Shown here: positions 1 through 7,718 of the stretch, piece after piece
How the letters are laid out: every line of letters starts with the position of its first letter
Position numbering within the stretch: position 1 is the stretch's first letter
Assembly: GCA_937906475.1 (NCBI GenBank)
Contig: CALCZA010000179.1
Location: 1 to 56,725, forward strand
Direction: 5' to 3'
DNA from: an uncultured bacterium
GTDB lineage: Bacteria > Planctomycetota > UBA1135 > UBA2386
Length of the DNA stretch: 56,725 nt
Notes under the pieces: model-generated
Told to the model about the DNA's origin: nothing
What the model saw: the letters and a program-made list of their open reading frames with translations, nothing else
Databases searched by the model: none
Translations under genes and position numbers: made by a program

Positions 1-94
1 TCAGCGCCGCAAGCATGTAGGGCGTTACTTGGTGGCCTCTACAAAGCGATAGCCAAAGCCAAGCAAGCTTTGCTAAGACGCCGCCAAGACCTGC
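1..94. other. Window edge, no gene seen
   Basis: I see no convincing coding frame, RNA or repeat here. It lies downstream of the minus-strand gene that ends at 95, so it may hold that gene's terminator, but there is no clear hairpin with a T-run. Confidence 0.4.
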
Positions 95-727
95 TCAAGC
101 TTTGCGACGAGACACAAACGTCGCCACCGGAAAGTGCAGCTTGATACCCCGAGATGGTGCCGGCAGAACCTGCGCAATGCCCCCAGCCGCATCGACCTGG
201 CTAGCCACACAACGCACGACGTCCGCCGATGCCAGAGGGAACGGTAGGCTGCCAGCCACGGGTTCAAAGCCGAATTGCACCAGAGATCCGCCGGTGCCAT
301 CGCCCTGATAGCTGACCGTCGCCGCTCCAGCCGAGCTATTCGGCACTGACTGGATCCAGCGTCGCAAGGTCTCGGCGCAGGCCATGACAAACGATTCGGC
401 GACCACCCAGATAGGCTCGCTTGGAGTGTCACCACGCGTCTCCAGCGAGATGCCGCGTTCGCGAGCGGCCACGCGCCCAAGGACAACAACTTGCTCTACC
501 AGATCGGCACCCGAGCCAGTCGCGCCGGTCTTCTCGCCGAGCAACGCCCGCGCGACTTGCAAGCTCTCGCCACCACGCTGCACCACCCCGAGAACCGCAT
601 TTTGCATGCGTTTAATGCCATGCTCATCCAGGTGCAGCACATGGCCCTGAACGGTCAATAGCAAATTACCGAACTGGTGGATGAGTCCTGGCAGGAAGAA
701 GGCTGCCGTATCAGATGACGATTCCAA
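95..727 (-). CDS. Degenerate histidine-kinase-like protein
   Basis: A 210-aa protein starting at a TTG codon. Near the N-terminus the segment LIHQFGNLL (His17) resembles the phospho-acceptor H-box of histidine kinases (HDFNNLL type). A helix with CAETLRRW around residue 117 sits where an N-box would be, and the C-terminal AAGGIAQVLPAPSRGIKLHFP resembles the last strands of an HATPase domain. The invariant Asn of the N-box and the DxGxG loop are not recognisable, so ATP binding is doubtful. There is no sensor domain or membrane segment. It could be a phosphotransfer or decoy kinase core, or a gene under decay. The TTG start lacks a strong Shine-Dalgarno sequence, so the N-terminus is uncertain. 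No response regulator lies nearby in the window. Confidence 0.6.
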   Translation of the reverse strand: MESSSDTAAFFLPGLIHQFGNLLLTVQGHVLHLDEHGIKRMQNAVLGVVQRGGESLQVARALLGEKTGATGSGADLVEQVVVLGRVAARERGISLETRGDTPSEPIWVVAESFVMACAETLRRWIQSVPNSSAGAATVSYQGDGTGGSLVQFGFEPVAGSLPFPLASADVVRCVASQVDAAGGIAQVLPAPSRGIKLHFPVATFVSRRKA

Positions 728-966
728 CTTAAGTGATAAGGGCTGAGTGATACGTTAGGGCTAAACGAGTCACGCTGGCTTGTTCGGCAATCCCGAACTA
801 CATGCTAGTCAATAAACTCAGGGGGGGCTTTGGCAACTATCGACACTGGAAACTACCTTTCAGTGGTTTGTCAACATCGCACCATCCCGACAGTGTAGCC
901 GGAATGAAGCTTGTGACCAAGACGGTCAAACTCGCGCGCAGTCATCGCGTTCTAGCACCATCAGGC

Positions 967-972
967 TAGGAT
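967..972 (+). promoter_or_regulatory. Putative -10 box of a leaderless transcript
   Basis: TAGGAT lies exactly 6 nt before the ATG at 979. There is no Shine-Dalgarno sequence and no room for a 5' UTR, so a transcript started by this box would begin at or near the start codon. No convincing -35 is seen. Confidence 0.35.
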
Positions 973-978
973 TCGCGC

Positions 979-3048
979 ATGAAGGTGCTGCACATAGCTT
1001 TGCTGCTTTGCTCACTGCTCGCCCCGCTCACTGGTCAGCGCCCCAAAACTGTCGAGGCAGCGGTTACCGGGTTTGAAAAGGTCCGGGAGCAGAGCGAACG
1101 CAACCGTCACGGCGCCATGCGCGACCTCGGACGATTTGCTGAGGCTGCCGCTACCAGCATCCTGATTGCTGAACTGACCCGCGCCAAGACACTCAGCTAC
1201 CAAGTGACCGTCATGCGGGCGATCGGTTACAAGCAGCGAACCGGCGCGGTACCAGTGCTGGCAACGATGCTATCCGGCGCGAACAATCCGCGGATTATGG
1301 ACGCCGCCGCTGAAGCGATGCGCAGCCAAGGTGCCCCGGGGATTGCGGCGCTGGTTGCAGCATTTTCGAAATCGAAAGGTCTGAAGAAGCAACGCCAGGC
1401 GATCTGTTACGCACTGGGCCGCGTCGCCACTGGCGACCGGGCCCGCGATGTTCTGCTAGCGGACATCCAACACACTGCTGGCAACGATCGCGTAACCGCG
1501 CTGCGTGGACTGGCGGCGCGCCAAGATGATGCCCAGGTTGACGCCGTCCGAATCCAACTCTGCGAGGCGAAGAATCGAGCGATCGCAGGCACGGCACTTC
1601 GGCAACTCGCCACACACAAACACGAGCAAGCGCCAAAACTTGCAATCCAGTTTTATCGGCGCCTGCCAAACCATGCCGACACCGACCACCATGAAACCGT
1701 TGTCTTAGGCCTGCTGGTAAAACTGGAACCGGCCAACTATGGCGAGTTACTGCAAGCCGCTGCTCGAGCGCGCGACCCATTCGGCAAGGCAAGCCTTGAC
1801 GGATGGCAACGCGGCTTCGCTAGCGGTGAATTGACGCAGTGGCTTTCGGAACATGCGTTCGGCAAGAAGGACACCGAAGAGCAAATCGTTGCAGCTCGAG
1901 CACTCGCGCACGCGCCGGTAAAGCAACGCGAGGCTGCCAGCCGCATCCTCAAGAAGCTACTACTACAACGCGCCCCCCCTGTTGTGCGAGCCGCGGCGAA
2001 CAGCCTGACCACCATCGACCCAAGTGATGCCACACAAGCGGCGTTAGCCGCGGTCCTAAAGAAGGGCAACGAACACACGGGCCCCATAGCGATCCACGCG
2101 CTGCATGTGCTGCGGCAGACAGACGAGCTTTGGCACAAGCAACTGCTGCAACTGTGTAAGCACAAGCGGCCTAGCCTGCGCACAGCCGCGCTGCGAGCGC
2201 TGTGCGAAACGAAGACTGACCAAGACAGCTTGCTGGAGGCGGCGAAGAACAACCTTCGCTACCGCGATTGGCAAGTGCGCGCCGCCGCGATCGCGCTGGT
2301 CGTCACGACACGATCTCCCAAGTCACCGCCCCTGTTGTTCGCCATGATCGACAAGGAGAGTGCTCGCATGAAGGAAGACGTGCGCGCGGCCCTGCGCAAC
2401 CTGACTGGCATGCAGTTCGGAACGGCAGCAGAATGGCAAAAATGGTGGTCTAGAGAAGGTGCCAGCTTCAAGCCGCGCGAGGCACTAGCGGTCATGCCCG
2501 CGCGCAACGCTGACAAGCAAACGGTCAGCTACTGGAACGTCCCGGTGCGCAGCGATCGCGTCAGCTTCGTCGTCGACGTTTCCGGCAGCATGGCGAAACC
2601 GTTCGGCACCGGCAGCGGCACCCGGCTCACGGAGGCCAAGCGGCAACTGACCGATGTGCTCGGTCGACTCCCTAAGAAGGCCAAGATCAATATCATCACC
2701 TTCTCCGACAGCGCCCAATCGCTGTTCCCGAAGTTGCAAGCTCTCGGCAAGAAGCAGCACAAGGCTGCGGCGGCACACATCAAGGAGATCTTCGCCAAGG
2801 GCACCACCAACGTGCACGACGCGCTGGAAGCCGCGTTCGCTGACCGCGACGTCGACACCATCTTTTTGCTGACCGATGGCCGCCCCAGTGATGGACCCGT
2901 CGTCGACCCCACCGCGCTGGCTGACGAAGTGGCGCGCTGGAACGTGAGTCGCAGCATTGTGATCCATACCATCGCTATCGGTGCCAAGAGTCTCTTCCTG
3001 GCGCGACTCGCCAAAGACTCCGGGGGCGAGCACAGCGTCGCCCGCTAA
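979..3048 (+). CDS. Secreted HEAT-repeat / von Willebrand factor A protein
   Basis: A 689-aa protein. Residues 1-20 form a signal peptide ending near LTGQR. Residues about 50-460 are repeated helical pairs rich in Ala and Leu (for example AAAEAMRSQG, ALRALCETK) and look like HEAT or PBS-lyase-type repeats. Residues about 525-685 form a VWA domain with a complete MIDAS: DVSGSM (Asp533, Ser535, Ser537), the Thr of GTTN, and LTDG (Asp633). It should therefore bind a divalent metal and a protein partner in the periplasm or at the surface. HEAT-VWA proteins are common in planctomycetes, but their ligands are unknown. The next gene starts 41 nt downstream. The TANNNT box 6 nt before the ATG suggests a leaderless mRNA. 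Confidence 0.85.
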   Translation: MKVLHIALLLCSLLAPLTGQRPKTVEAAVTGFEKVREQSERNRHGAMRDLGRFAEAAATSILIAELTRAKTLSYQVTVMRAIGYKQRTGAVPVLATMLSGANNPRIMDAAAEAMRSQGAPGIAALVAAFSKSKGLKKQRQAICYALGRVATGDRARDVLLADIQHTAGNDRVTALRGLAARQDDAQVDAVRIQLCEAKNRAIAGTALRQLATHKHEQAPKLAIQFYRRLPNHADTDHHETVVLGLLVKLEPANYGELLQAAARARDPFGKASLDGWQRGFASGELTQWLSEHAFGKKDTEEQIVAARALAHAPVKQREAASRILKKLLLQRAPPVVRAAANSLTTIDPSDATQAALAAVLKKGNEHTGPIAIHALHVLRQTDELWHKQLLQLCKHKRPSLRTAALRALCETKTDQDSLLEAAKNNLRYRDWQVRAAAIALVVTTRSPKSPPLLFAMIDKESARMKEDVRAALRNLTGMQFGTAAEWQKWWSREGASFKPREALAVMPARNADKQTVSYWNVPVRSDRVSFVVDVSGSMAKPFGTGSGTRLTEAKRQLTDVLGRLPKKAKINIITFSDSAQSLFPKLQALGKKQHKAAAAHIKEIFAKGTTNVHDALEAAFADRDVDTIFLLTDGRPSDGPVVDPTALADEVARWNVSRSIVIHTIAIGAKSLFLARLAKDSGGEHSVAR

Positions 3049-3075
3049 CACTGGCGATTGCTACCGTTGTCTGCG

Positions 3076-3081
3076 TAGGCT
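3076..3081 (+). promoter_or_regulatory. Putative -10 box before the M32 carboxypeptidase
   Basis: TAGGCT lies 7 nt before the ATG at 3089. It could give the carboxypeptidase its own leaderless transcript. A chance match is possible. Confidence 0.25.
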
Positions 3082-3088
3082 GTTCGAC

Positions 3089-4588
3089 ATGCCAGCACCA
3101 GATGCCTACCAACAATTGCTCGCGTTGTCGCGCGAGGCCTCGCTGCTCTCGGCCACGTCTGCATTGCTCGCTTGGGACCAAGAGACCTACATGCCTACGG
3201 GTGCCGGCGAACGACGCGCCGACCAGCTAGAGCTAATGGCGCGCCTTTCGCATGAGCGGGCCACCGACGAGAGGATCGCAGACTGGTTGTCGCAGTGCGC
3301 GAACGCTCCCGGTGACGAACCACAACAAGCGGCCGTGCGCGAAATGCAGCGTGACTATGACCGCGCGACCAAACTGCCTGGCAAGCTTGTCGCCGAACTC
3401 GCGGCAACCGAAAGTCGCGCCCAACAAGCCTGGGCAAGCGCCCGCGACGCGTCGGACTTTACCGAGTTCCAACCATGGCTTGAGAAGATGGTCGCGCTGC
3501 AACAGCAGAAAGCCGATTGCCTGAAGCAGGATGGCCAGACGCGCTGGGACGCTCTGGCTGATCTCTACGAACCGGGCATGCGTGCTGCGGATCTCAAGAA
3601 CCTGTTCGCCCCACTGAGGCAACGACTCGTCGCCCTGCGGCAACAGCTCGACCTTGGTAAGAAGCCAGATGAGACCTTCAAACATCGCGAGATTCCTGAA
3701 CCGCAACAAGAAGCCTTCGTGCGCGCCGTCGTCGGATCGATGGGCTTCGACTTCGAGCGCGGTCGCATCGACCGCAGCACCCATCCGTTCTGCATCAGCA
3801 TCGCTGGTGACGTGCGACTGACGACTCGCTTCCATAAAGACAACGTCTTAGATGCGCTCGGCTCAACCATGCACGAAGGCGGCCACGGTCTCTACGAACA
3901 AGGTTTGCCGACACAACACTTTGGTAGCCCGCTCGCGGAAGCCGTTTCCCTCGGCATCCACGAGAGCCAATCCAGACTTTGGGAGAACCACGTCGGCCGT
4001 TCGCAAGCGTTCTGGCAATGGTGCTGGCCCCAAGCGCAACAGCACCTCGACACTGCGTGCGCAGGCCAATCCGCGCAGTCAGTCTATGCACTATCTAATC
4101 TGGTCGCTCCCAGCCTGATTCGCGTCGAAGCGGATGAAGCCACCTACGATCTGCACGTCATGGTGCGCTTTGAGTTGGAGCAAGCGCTGATCGATGGCGA
4201 CTTGAAGATCGCCGATCTGCCAGCCCGCTGGAACGAACTTTATCACGACTACCTAGGGGTCACCGTTCCGGACGATCGCCGCGGTTGTTTGCAAGATGTG
4301 CACTGGTCGTGCGGCCTGTTCGGCTACTTCCCGACCTACACGCTCGGCAACCTCTACGCGGCACAGTTCGCTGCGGCTGCCGACGAGTCACTCGGCGGTC
4401 TCGACCAACTGTTGCAGAGCGGCGACTTCACGCCTTTGCGCGAGTGGTTGCACGAACACGTGCATCAGCATGGCCGCCGCTACTCACCGGCAGAGTTATG
4501 CGAACGGGCGACCGGTGCACCACTGTCGAGCGAGCCCTTCATCAACTACCTCGAACGCAAGTTGCACCACGTCTACGAGATCGCATGA
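3089..4588 (+). CDS. M32 family metallocarboxypeptidase (Taq type)
   Basis: A 499-aa protein, the usual length for M32 carboxypeptidases, which trim C-terminal residues from peptides in the cytoplasm. The zinc site is present: HEGGH at residues 262-266 (His262, Glu263, His266), and HESQSRLWE at 291-299 carries the third ligand glutamate (Glu292). The N-terminal ALLAWDQETYMP is typical of the family. The frame is open upstream to 2981, but that part overlaps the VWA gene and reads as non-family sequence, so ATG 3089 is preferred. There is no signal peptide. It follows the VWA gene by 40 nt and may be co-transcribed with it. Confidence 0.93.
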   Translation: MPAPDAYQQLLALSREASLLSATSALLAWDQETYMPTGAGERRADQLELMARLSHERATDERIADWLSQCANAPGDEPQQAAVREMQRDYDRATKLPGKLVAELAATESRAQQAWASARDASDFTEFQPWLEKMVALQQQKADCLKQDGQTRWDALADLYEPGMRAADLKNLFAPLRQRLVALRQQLDLGKKPDETFKHREIPEPQQEAFVRAVVGSMGFDFERGRIDRSTHPFCISIAGDVRLTTRFHKDNVLDALGSTMHEGGHGLYEQGLPTQHFGSPLAEAVSLGIHESQSRLWENHVGRSQAFWQWCWPQAQQHLDTACAGQSAQSVYALSNLVAPSLIRVEADEATYDLHVMVRFELEQALIDGDLKIADLPARWNELYHDYLGVTVPDDRRGCLQDVHWSCGLFGYFPTYTLGNLYAAQFAAAADESLGGLDQLLQSGDFTPLREWLHEHVHQHGRRYSPAELCERATGAPLSSEPFINYLERKLHHVYEIA

Positions 4589-4617
4589 CGCCGGTCGCGT
4601 CGCCGGCAGCTGCGTCA
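4586..4617 (+). terminator. Hairpin overlapping the M32 stop codon
   Basis: TGACGC (4586-4591) pairs with GCGTCA (4612-4617), and an inner CGG/CCG extends the stem. The hairpin overlaps the stop codon. There is no T-run, so a factor-independent terminator is only possible. Confidence 0.25.
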
Positions 4618-5016
4618 CCGAAGCACGCTGCGGTCTCGATGGAGTCGACGTCAGCTTCCAGATCTGGCGCAGCCACGAACTGCCAGGGTGCTTTAGCGAC
4701 AACGCGAACAGAAGGACTATCTGGCCCCGGCAGCAGGTCGAGGAACTACAGCAGATGCCGCGCCAAGCAAAACGCAACACGATCGTGCTGCGGGTCATCG
4801 CCGATGCTGGCACTGGCGATGGCGCTAGTCAGCGTGGCAACCCGATGCGCCTTACCACCGACCCGATAGGCACCTCGGGGAAACTAACGCGGATGCCAGT
4901 GGCGCTCCCCACAGGTGGCGAACCCCTGGTTCGACGGTCCGATCCGAGCCATTGCATGGCAGAGCATTCGAACCAAGAGCGCGTTCGACCGCCAATCCTG
5001 CTACCCTGTCTGGGCA
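4618..5016. other. About 400 bp without a recognisable gene
   Basis: One frame stays open through most of this stretch, but its translation has no recognisable domain and a composition unlike the neighbours. The only signal noted is the TACCCT box just before the nfu start. Confidence 0.4.
5002..5007 (+). promoter_or_regulatory. Putative -10 box before nfu
   Basis: TACCCT lies 9 nt before the ATG at 5017. There is no clear -35 and no Shine-Dalgarno, so it fits the leaderless pattern seen before other genes here. Confidence 0.3.
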
Positions 5017-5583
5017 ATGAAGGTCACGAGCATCCAGCCCACCCCCAATCCCAACGCGTTCAAATTCCTGATGGACCAGCCTATGGCCCAGCCAGGAAAG
5101 ACCATGGCTTATGCCAAGCCCGAGCAGGCCAAGGACGACGTGCTCGCGCAGGCCATGTTCGCGATCCCTGACGTTGAGACCCTGTTTTTCTGCGATAACT
5201 TCGTGACCGTCAGCATGACGGCCGAGGCCGATTGGCGAGCCGTCGCCGAGCAATGCACCAAGCTGCTCGAAAGCCACGTCGCTCCTACGTTCAGCCCAAC
5301 CGCGACCACGGAAGAAGCTGCCGACCCGCTGGCCTCGATTCCGCAAGGCGGCGATCCAGAGGTGCTGGCCAAGATCAACGCGCTACTTGATGACCGCGTT
5401 CGTCCGGCCCTCGCCGGTGACGGTGGCGGCCTACAGGTCCTAGGCCTAGACGGCAAGACGCTGTTGATCCGCTACGAAGGTGCCTGTGGTAGTTGCCCGA
5501 GTTCGACGGCCGGCACGCTTATGGCAATCCAGAACCTGCTACAGAGCGAAGTAGATGACGATCTCGTCGTGACGATGGCGTAG
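5017..5583 (+). CDS. nfuA: Nfu-type iron-sulfur cluster carrier
   Basis: A 188-aa protein with two domains. Residues 1-90 match the Nfu N-terminal scaffold domain (IQPTPNPNAFKF start, FFCDNFVTV core). Residues about 112-188 match the NifU C-terminal domain, with DDRVRPALAGDGGGL followed by the cluster-binding CGSC (Cys157, Cys160). Two such CxxC motifs at a dimer interface hold a [4Fe-4S] cluster for transfer to apo-proteins. The domain order is that of mitochondrial and alphaproteobacterial Nfu rather than E. coli NfuA, whose N-terminal domain is of the A-type, so the symbol is approximate. The frame is open further upstream, but the N-terminal domain begins cleanly at MKVTSIQPTP. Confidence 0.93.
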   Translation: MKVTSIQPTPNPNAFKFLMDQPMAQPGKTMAYAKPEQAKDDVLAQAMFAIPDVETLFFCDNFVTVSMTAEADWRAVAEQCTKLLESHVAPTFSPTATTEEAADPLASIPQGGDPEVLAKINALLDDRVRPALAGDGGGLQVLGLDGKTLLIRYEGACGSCPSSTAGTLMAIQNLLQSEVDDDLVVTMA

Positions 5584-5608
5584 CAGCCATGGGCCGCAGG
5601 ACCGAGCA

Positions 5609-6016
5609 ATGACGCCTCCGGCCGCTTCGCCCTGCCCTTGGTGTGGATCCCTGCGCGGGGTTGTGCACGTTCATGGCCACGGCCAATGCGTCACCTGCAA
5701 CACCAACGTCGAACCGTGCTGCGGTGGCGACAACGCCAACGATGCGGCCAGCAAGTCGCAGGCCAGCGCGCAGGTCCATATGGCTCCACAGCTGTTCCCG
5801 ACGCTGTTCGACAGCCTCGGCGGGCGAACGGTAACGGTGACCACCGACGCCCTGCTCTACGCCCTCAGCAACCGACTAGCGTGCGACTACGACGAAGCGA
5901 GGCTGGTGATCGAAGCCGCCGAACGGGTAGGCATCGTTCTGACTCAAGCGCCAGGCTTGCATCGACTGCAAGATGTTGCTGTGTCCCCTGTTGATCCGCC
6001 GGGCTCAGCACCCTAG
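5609..6016 (+). CDS. Small Cys-rich (zinc-ribbon-like) protein
   Basis: A 135-aa protein starting 25 nt after nfu and probably co-transcribed with it. The N-terminus carries CPWCG, then GHGQCVTCN and a CC pair within 45 residues, a plausible zinc-ribbon or metal-binding knuckle. After a low-complexity linker, residues about 60-120 read as a helical domain (LFPTLFDSLGG, ALLYALSNRLACDYDEARLVIEAAERVGIV). I do not recognise a named family. GCAGGA upstream could act as a weak ribosome site. The context suggests a link to Fe-S or metal handling, which is inference only. Confidence 0.65.
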   Translation: MTPPAASPCPWCGSLRGVVHVHGHGQCVTCNTNVEPCCGGDNANDAASKSQASAQVHMAPQLFPTLFDSLGGRTVTVTTDALLYALSNRLACDYDEARLVIEAAERVGIVLTQAPGLHRLQDVAVSPVDPPGSAP

Positions 6017-6034
6017 GCTGCGCCGCCCCCTCTA

Positions 6035-6119
6035 GCCGGAGTGGCGGAATCGGCAGACGCACTTGATTCAAAATCAAGCGCCGCAAGGCGTGCGGGTTCA
6101 AGTCCCGCCTCCGGCACCA
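6035..6119 (+). tRNA. tRNA-Leu (anticodon CAA)
   Basis: A complete class II tRNA. The acceptor stem GCCGGAG (6035-6041) pairs with CTCCGGC (6109-6115). The anticodon stem CTTGA/TCAAG encloses loop TTCAAAA with anticodon CAA, which reads UUG. The long variable arm has stem CGCC-GCAA-GGCG, and the T-arm is GCGGG-TTCAAGT-CCCGC. Discriminator A is followed by an encoded CCA (6117-6119). Confidence 0.97.
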
Positions 6120-6425
6120 TTTTCATTGCTCTCTCATCATTGATGAGGAACTGCCTCGAGCGAGCCAAAGGGAATTGCCCAGGCGACCATGACCTGCGGG
6201 CCACTGCGCAGCACCAAAGTCATGTTGCTGATCGTTGCGGTGGCGGCCAACGCCATCAACGTCACGCGCGCAGAATGCCTCGATGCGGGCATCGAATAGG
6301 ACCATCGCAATGGTCGCGGAACGATCTGAATCAAACCTGTTAGGCAACATGCTGGCGGATCACCCAGCAGACGCGCGCCCAGTTTCGTAACACTCAGTCG
6401 TCAAGCACTGCGTAGTTAGCCCGAC
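6120..6425. other. Intergenic stretch after tRNA-Leu
   Basis: No gene is supported. A short run TTTT follows the tRNA, and a 7-bp inverted repeat CTCATCA-T-TGATGAG lies at 6133-6147, possibly part of the tRNA terminator. The rest separates the tRNA from the stop of the convergent minus-strand operon. Confidence 0.4.
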
Positions 6426-7718
6426 CTACGAGTCCTTCGCAGCTTTGCCGGAGTCCACGCCTGGAGCGGACAACAATTGCGCAACCGTCTGCTCGCGCAA
6501 CAACTGCGCTTTCTGCTGCTCCCCTAGCAGATCGAGCACTTCGGCGAGCACCGCACAAACTGTGGGCGTCGGACCCAACGCTTCGGCGGCTACGCGAGCC
6601 GCGCGTTCCGCGCGTTCGTGCTCGCCGGCGCGCGCCAGTTCACGGGCAACCAACAGTAGGACACCCTGCATCGGACAGCTTGACAGCAGTTCGCGCGGTT
6701 CCACAGCACCAGGATGCTCCGTCAGAAGCTCGGCAATGCGGTCGAGTCCCGTCGGCGAACGGGTGCCACCGTAGAGGCGCACTGCTTGCCGGAACTCTCC
6801 GGCCGCTCGATGCACATCTCCCAGCAACAGCTTGCCGGACGGGCCATCTGGCTCCGCCTTCTGCAATCGCTTCGCCAGTTTCTTCGCGGCATCGGGGTTG
6901 CCAGAATCGAGAGCCGTGGTGCCAGCAGCGACCAACGCATCCACGTATCGCTGCCGTTCGCGCACGGCAGTAGCCGGCGGAGCATGCTTCGCGATTTTCT
7001 CCTGCCAGTGCAGAACCTCATCCTCGTTGCCTTCGCTTTCGGCAAGATCTCGCAGCACAGCCAGCATGCTGACGTCATCAGGGAAACGCCCCACGGCTGC
7101 TTCGGCTTCACGCCGCAGAGTCGCCGGCAGCACTTCGCCCTGACGTCGCAACGCTTGCAACCGCAACTGCACCAACGAGCGCGTCAATTCCTTGGGCAGG
7201 CCTGGCTCAACGCAGCGCGCCAACCAGCCAAGAGCTGCATCGACGTTGTTGCTGGCGAGACTTTGACGGGCAAGTTTAAGGTTCGCGTCCTGCACGACAT
7301 GCGGATAGCGCTTCGGCAGTGGCCCACGGTATTTCGAAACCCGGCGGAACAACTCGTGACTCTTTTTGCGATCAGAGCCGACCAACGCTGCCGTCGCCTG
7401 CAGGTGACGTCCCAAGGTCGCTTCCGCTCGCATCTCGCGGACGCGGCCTCGCAGCAACCAGAACAGCAACAGCGACGTGATCGTTAGCACGACCAGCAGC
7501 AACAAAACGCGACCGACCGTCGTCTGCAGCATCGGCTCAATCACACGAATCACGAGATCCACGAGTTTGAGTACAACGTCAAGTGCCGGGCCGAACAGCG
7601 CCAACAACAACAACACGGGCAATGCGTAGCAGAGAACCCGCAACCACGGGTTCTTGGGCAGGATCGCCTTTACCGGCGCCCACAGTCCCTTGCGCAGAAG
7701 GCTGCCCATCTTACCCAT
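6426..7718 (-). CDS. Membrane-anchored TPR protein
   Basis: A 430-aa protein. Residues about 28-48 (LCYALPVLLLLALFG) and 70-92 (VGRVLLLLVVLTITSLLLFWLL) are two membrane helices. The remaining 330 residues are Ala/Leu-rich helical pairs of TPR type, likely in the cytoplasm. No catalytic motif is seen. The frame is open back to 7760, but ATG 7718 overlaps the stop of the upstream gene by 8 nt and has GGGTGGTGG just upstream, so translational coupling with the LapB-like gene is likely. The two probably act together at the inner membrane. The partner could recruit envelope-synthesis enzymes, as LapB does, but this is inference. Confidence 0.8.
   Translation of the reverse strand: MGKMGSLLRKGLWAPVKAILPKNPWLRVLCYALPVLLLLALFGPALDVVLKLVDLVIRVIEPMLQTTVGRVLLLLVVLTITSLLLFWLLRGRVREMRAEATLGRHLQATAALVGSDRKKSHELFRRVSKYRGPLPKRYPHVVQDANLKLARQSLASNNVDAALGWLARCVEPGLPKELTRSLVQLRLQALRRQGEVLPATLRREAEAAVGRFPDDVSMLAVLRDLAESEGNEDEVLHWQEKIAKHAPPATAVRERQRYVDALVAAGTTALDSGNPDAAKKLAKRLQKAEPDGPSGKLLLGDVHRAAGEFRQAVRLYGGTRSPTGLDRIAELLTEHPGAVEPRELLSSCPMQGVLLLVARELARAGEHERAERAARVAAEALGPTPTVCAVLAEVLDLLGEQQKAQLLREQTVAQLLSAPGVDSGKAAKDS

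Noticed and set aside
4296..5171. A 291-codon plus-strand frame from M32 into nfu
   Set aside because: It overlaps two real genes in another frame, and its middle part (4618-5016) shows no family resemblance.
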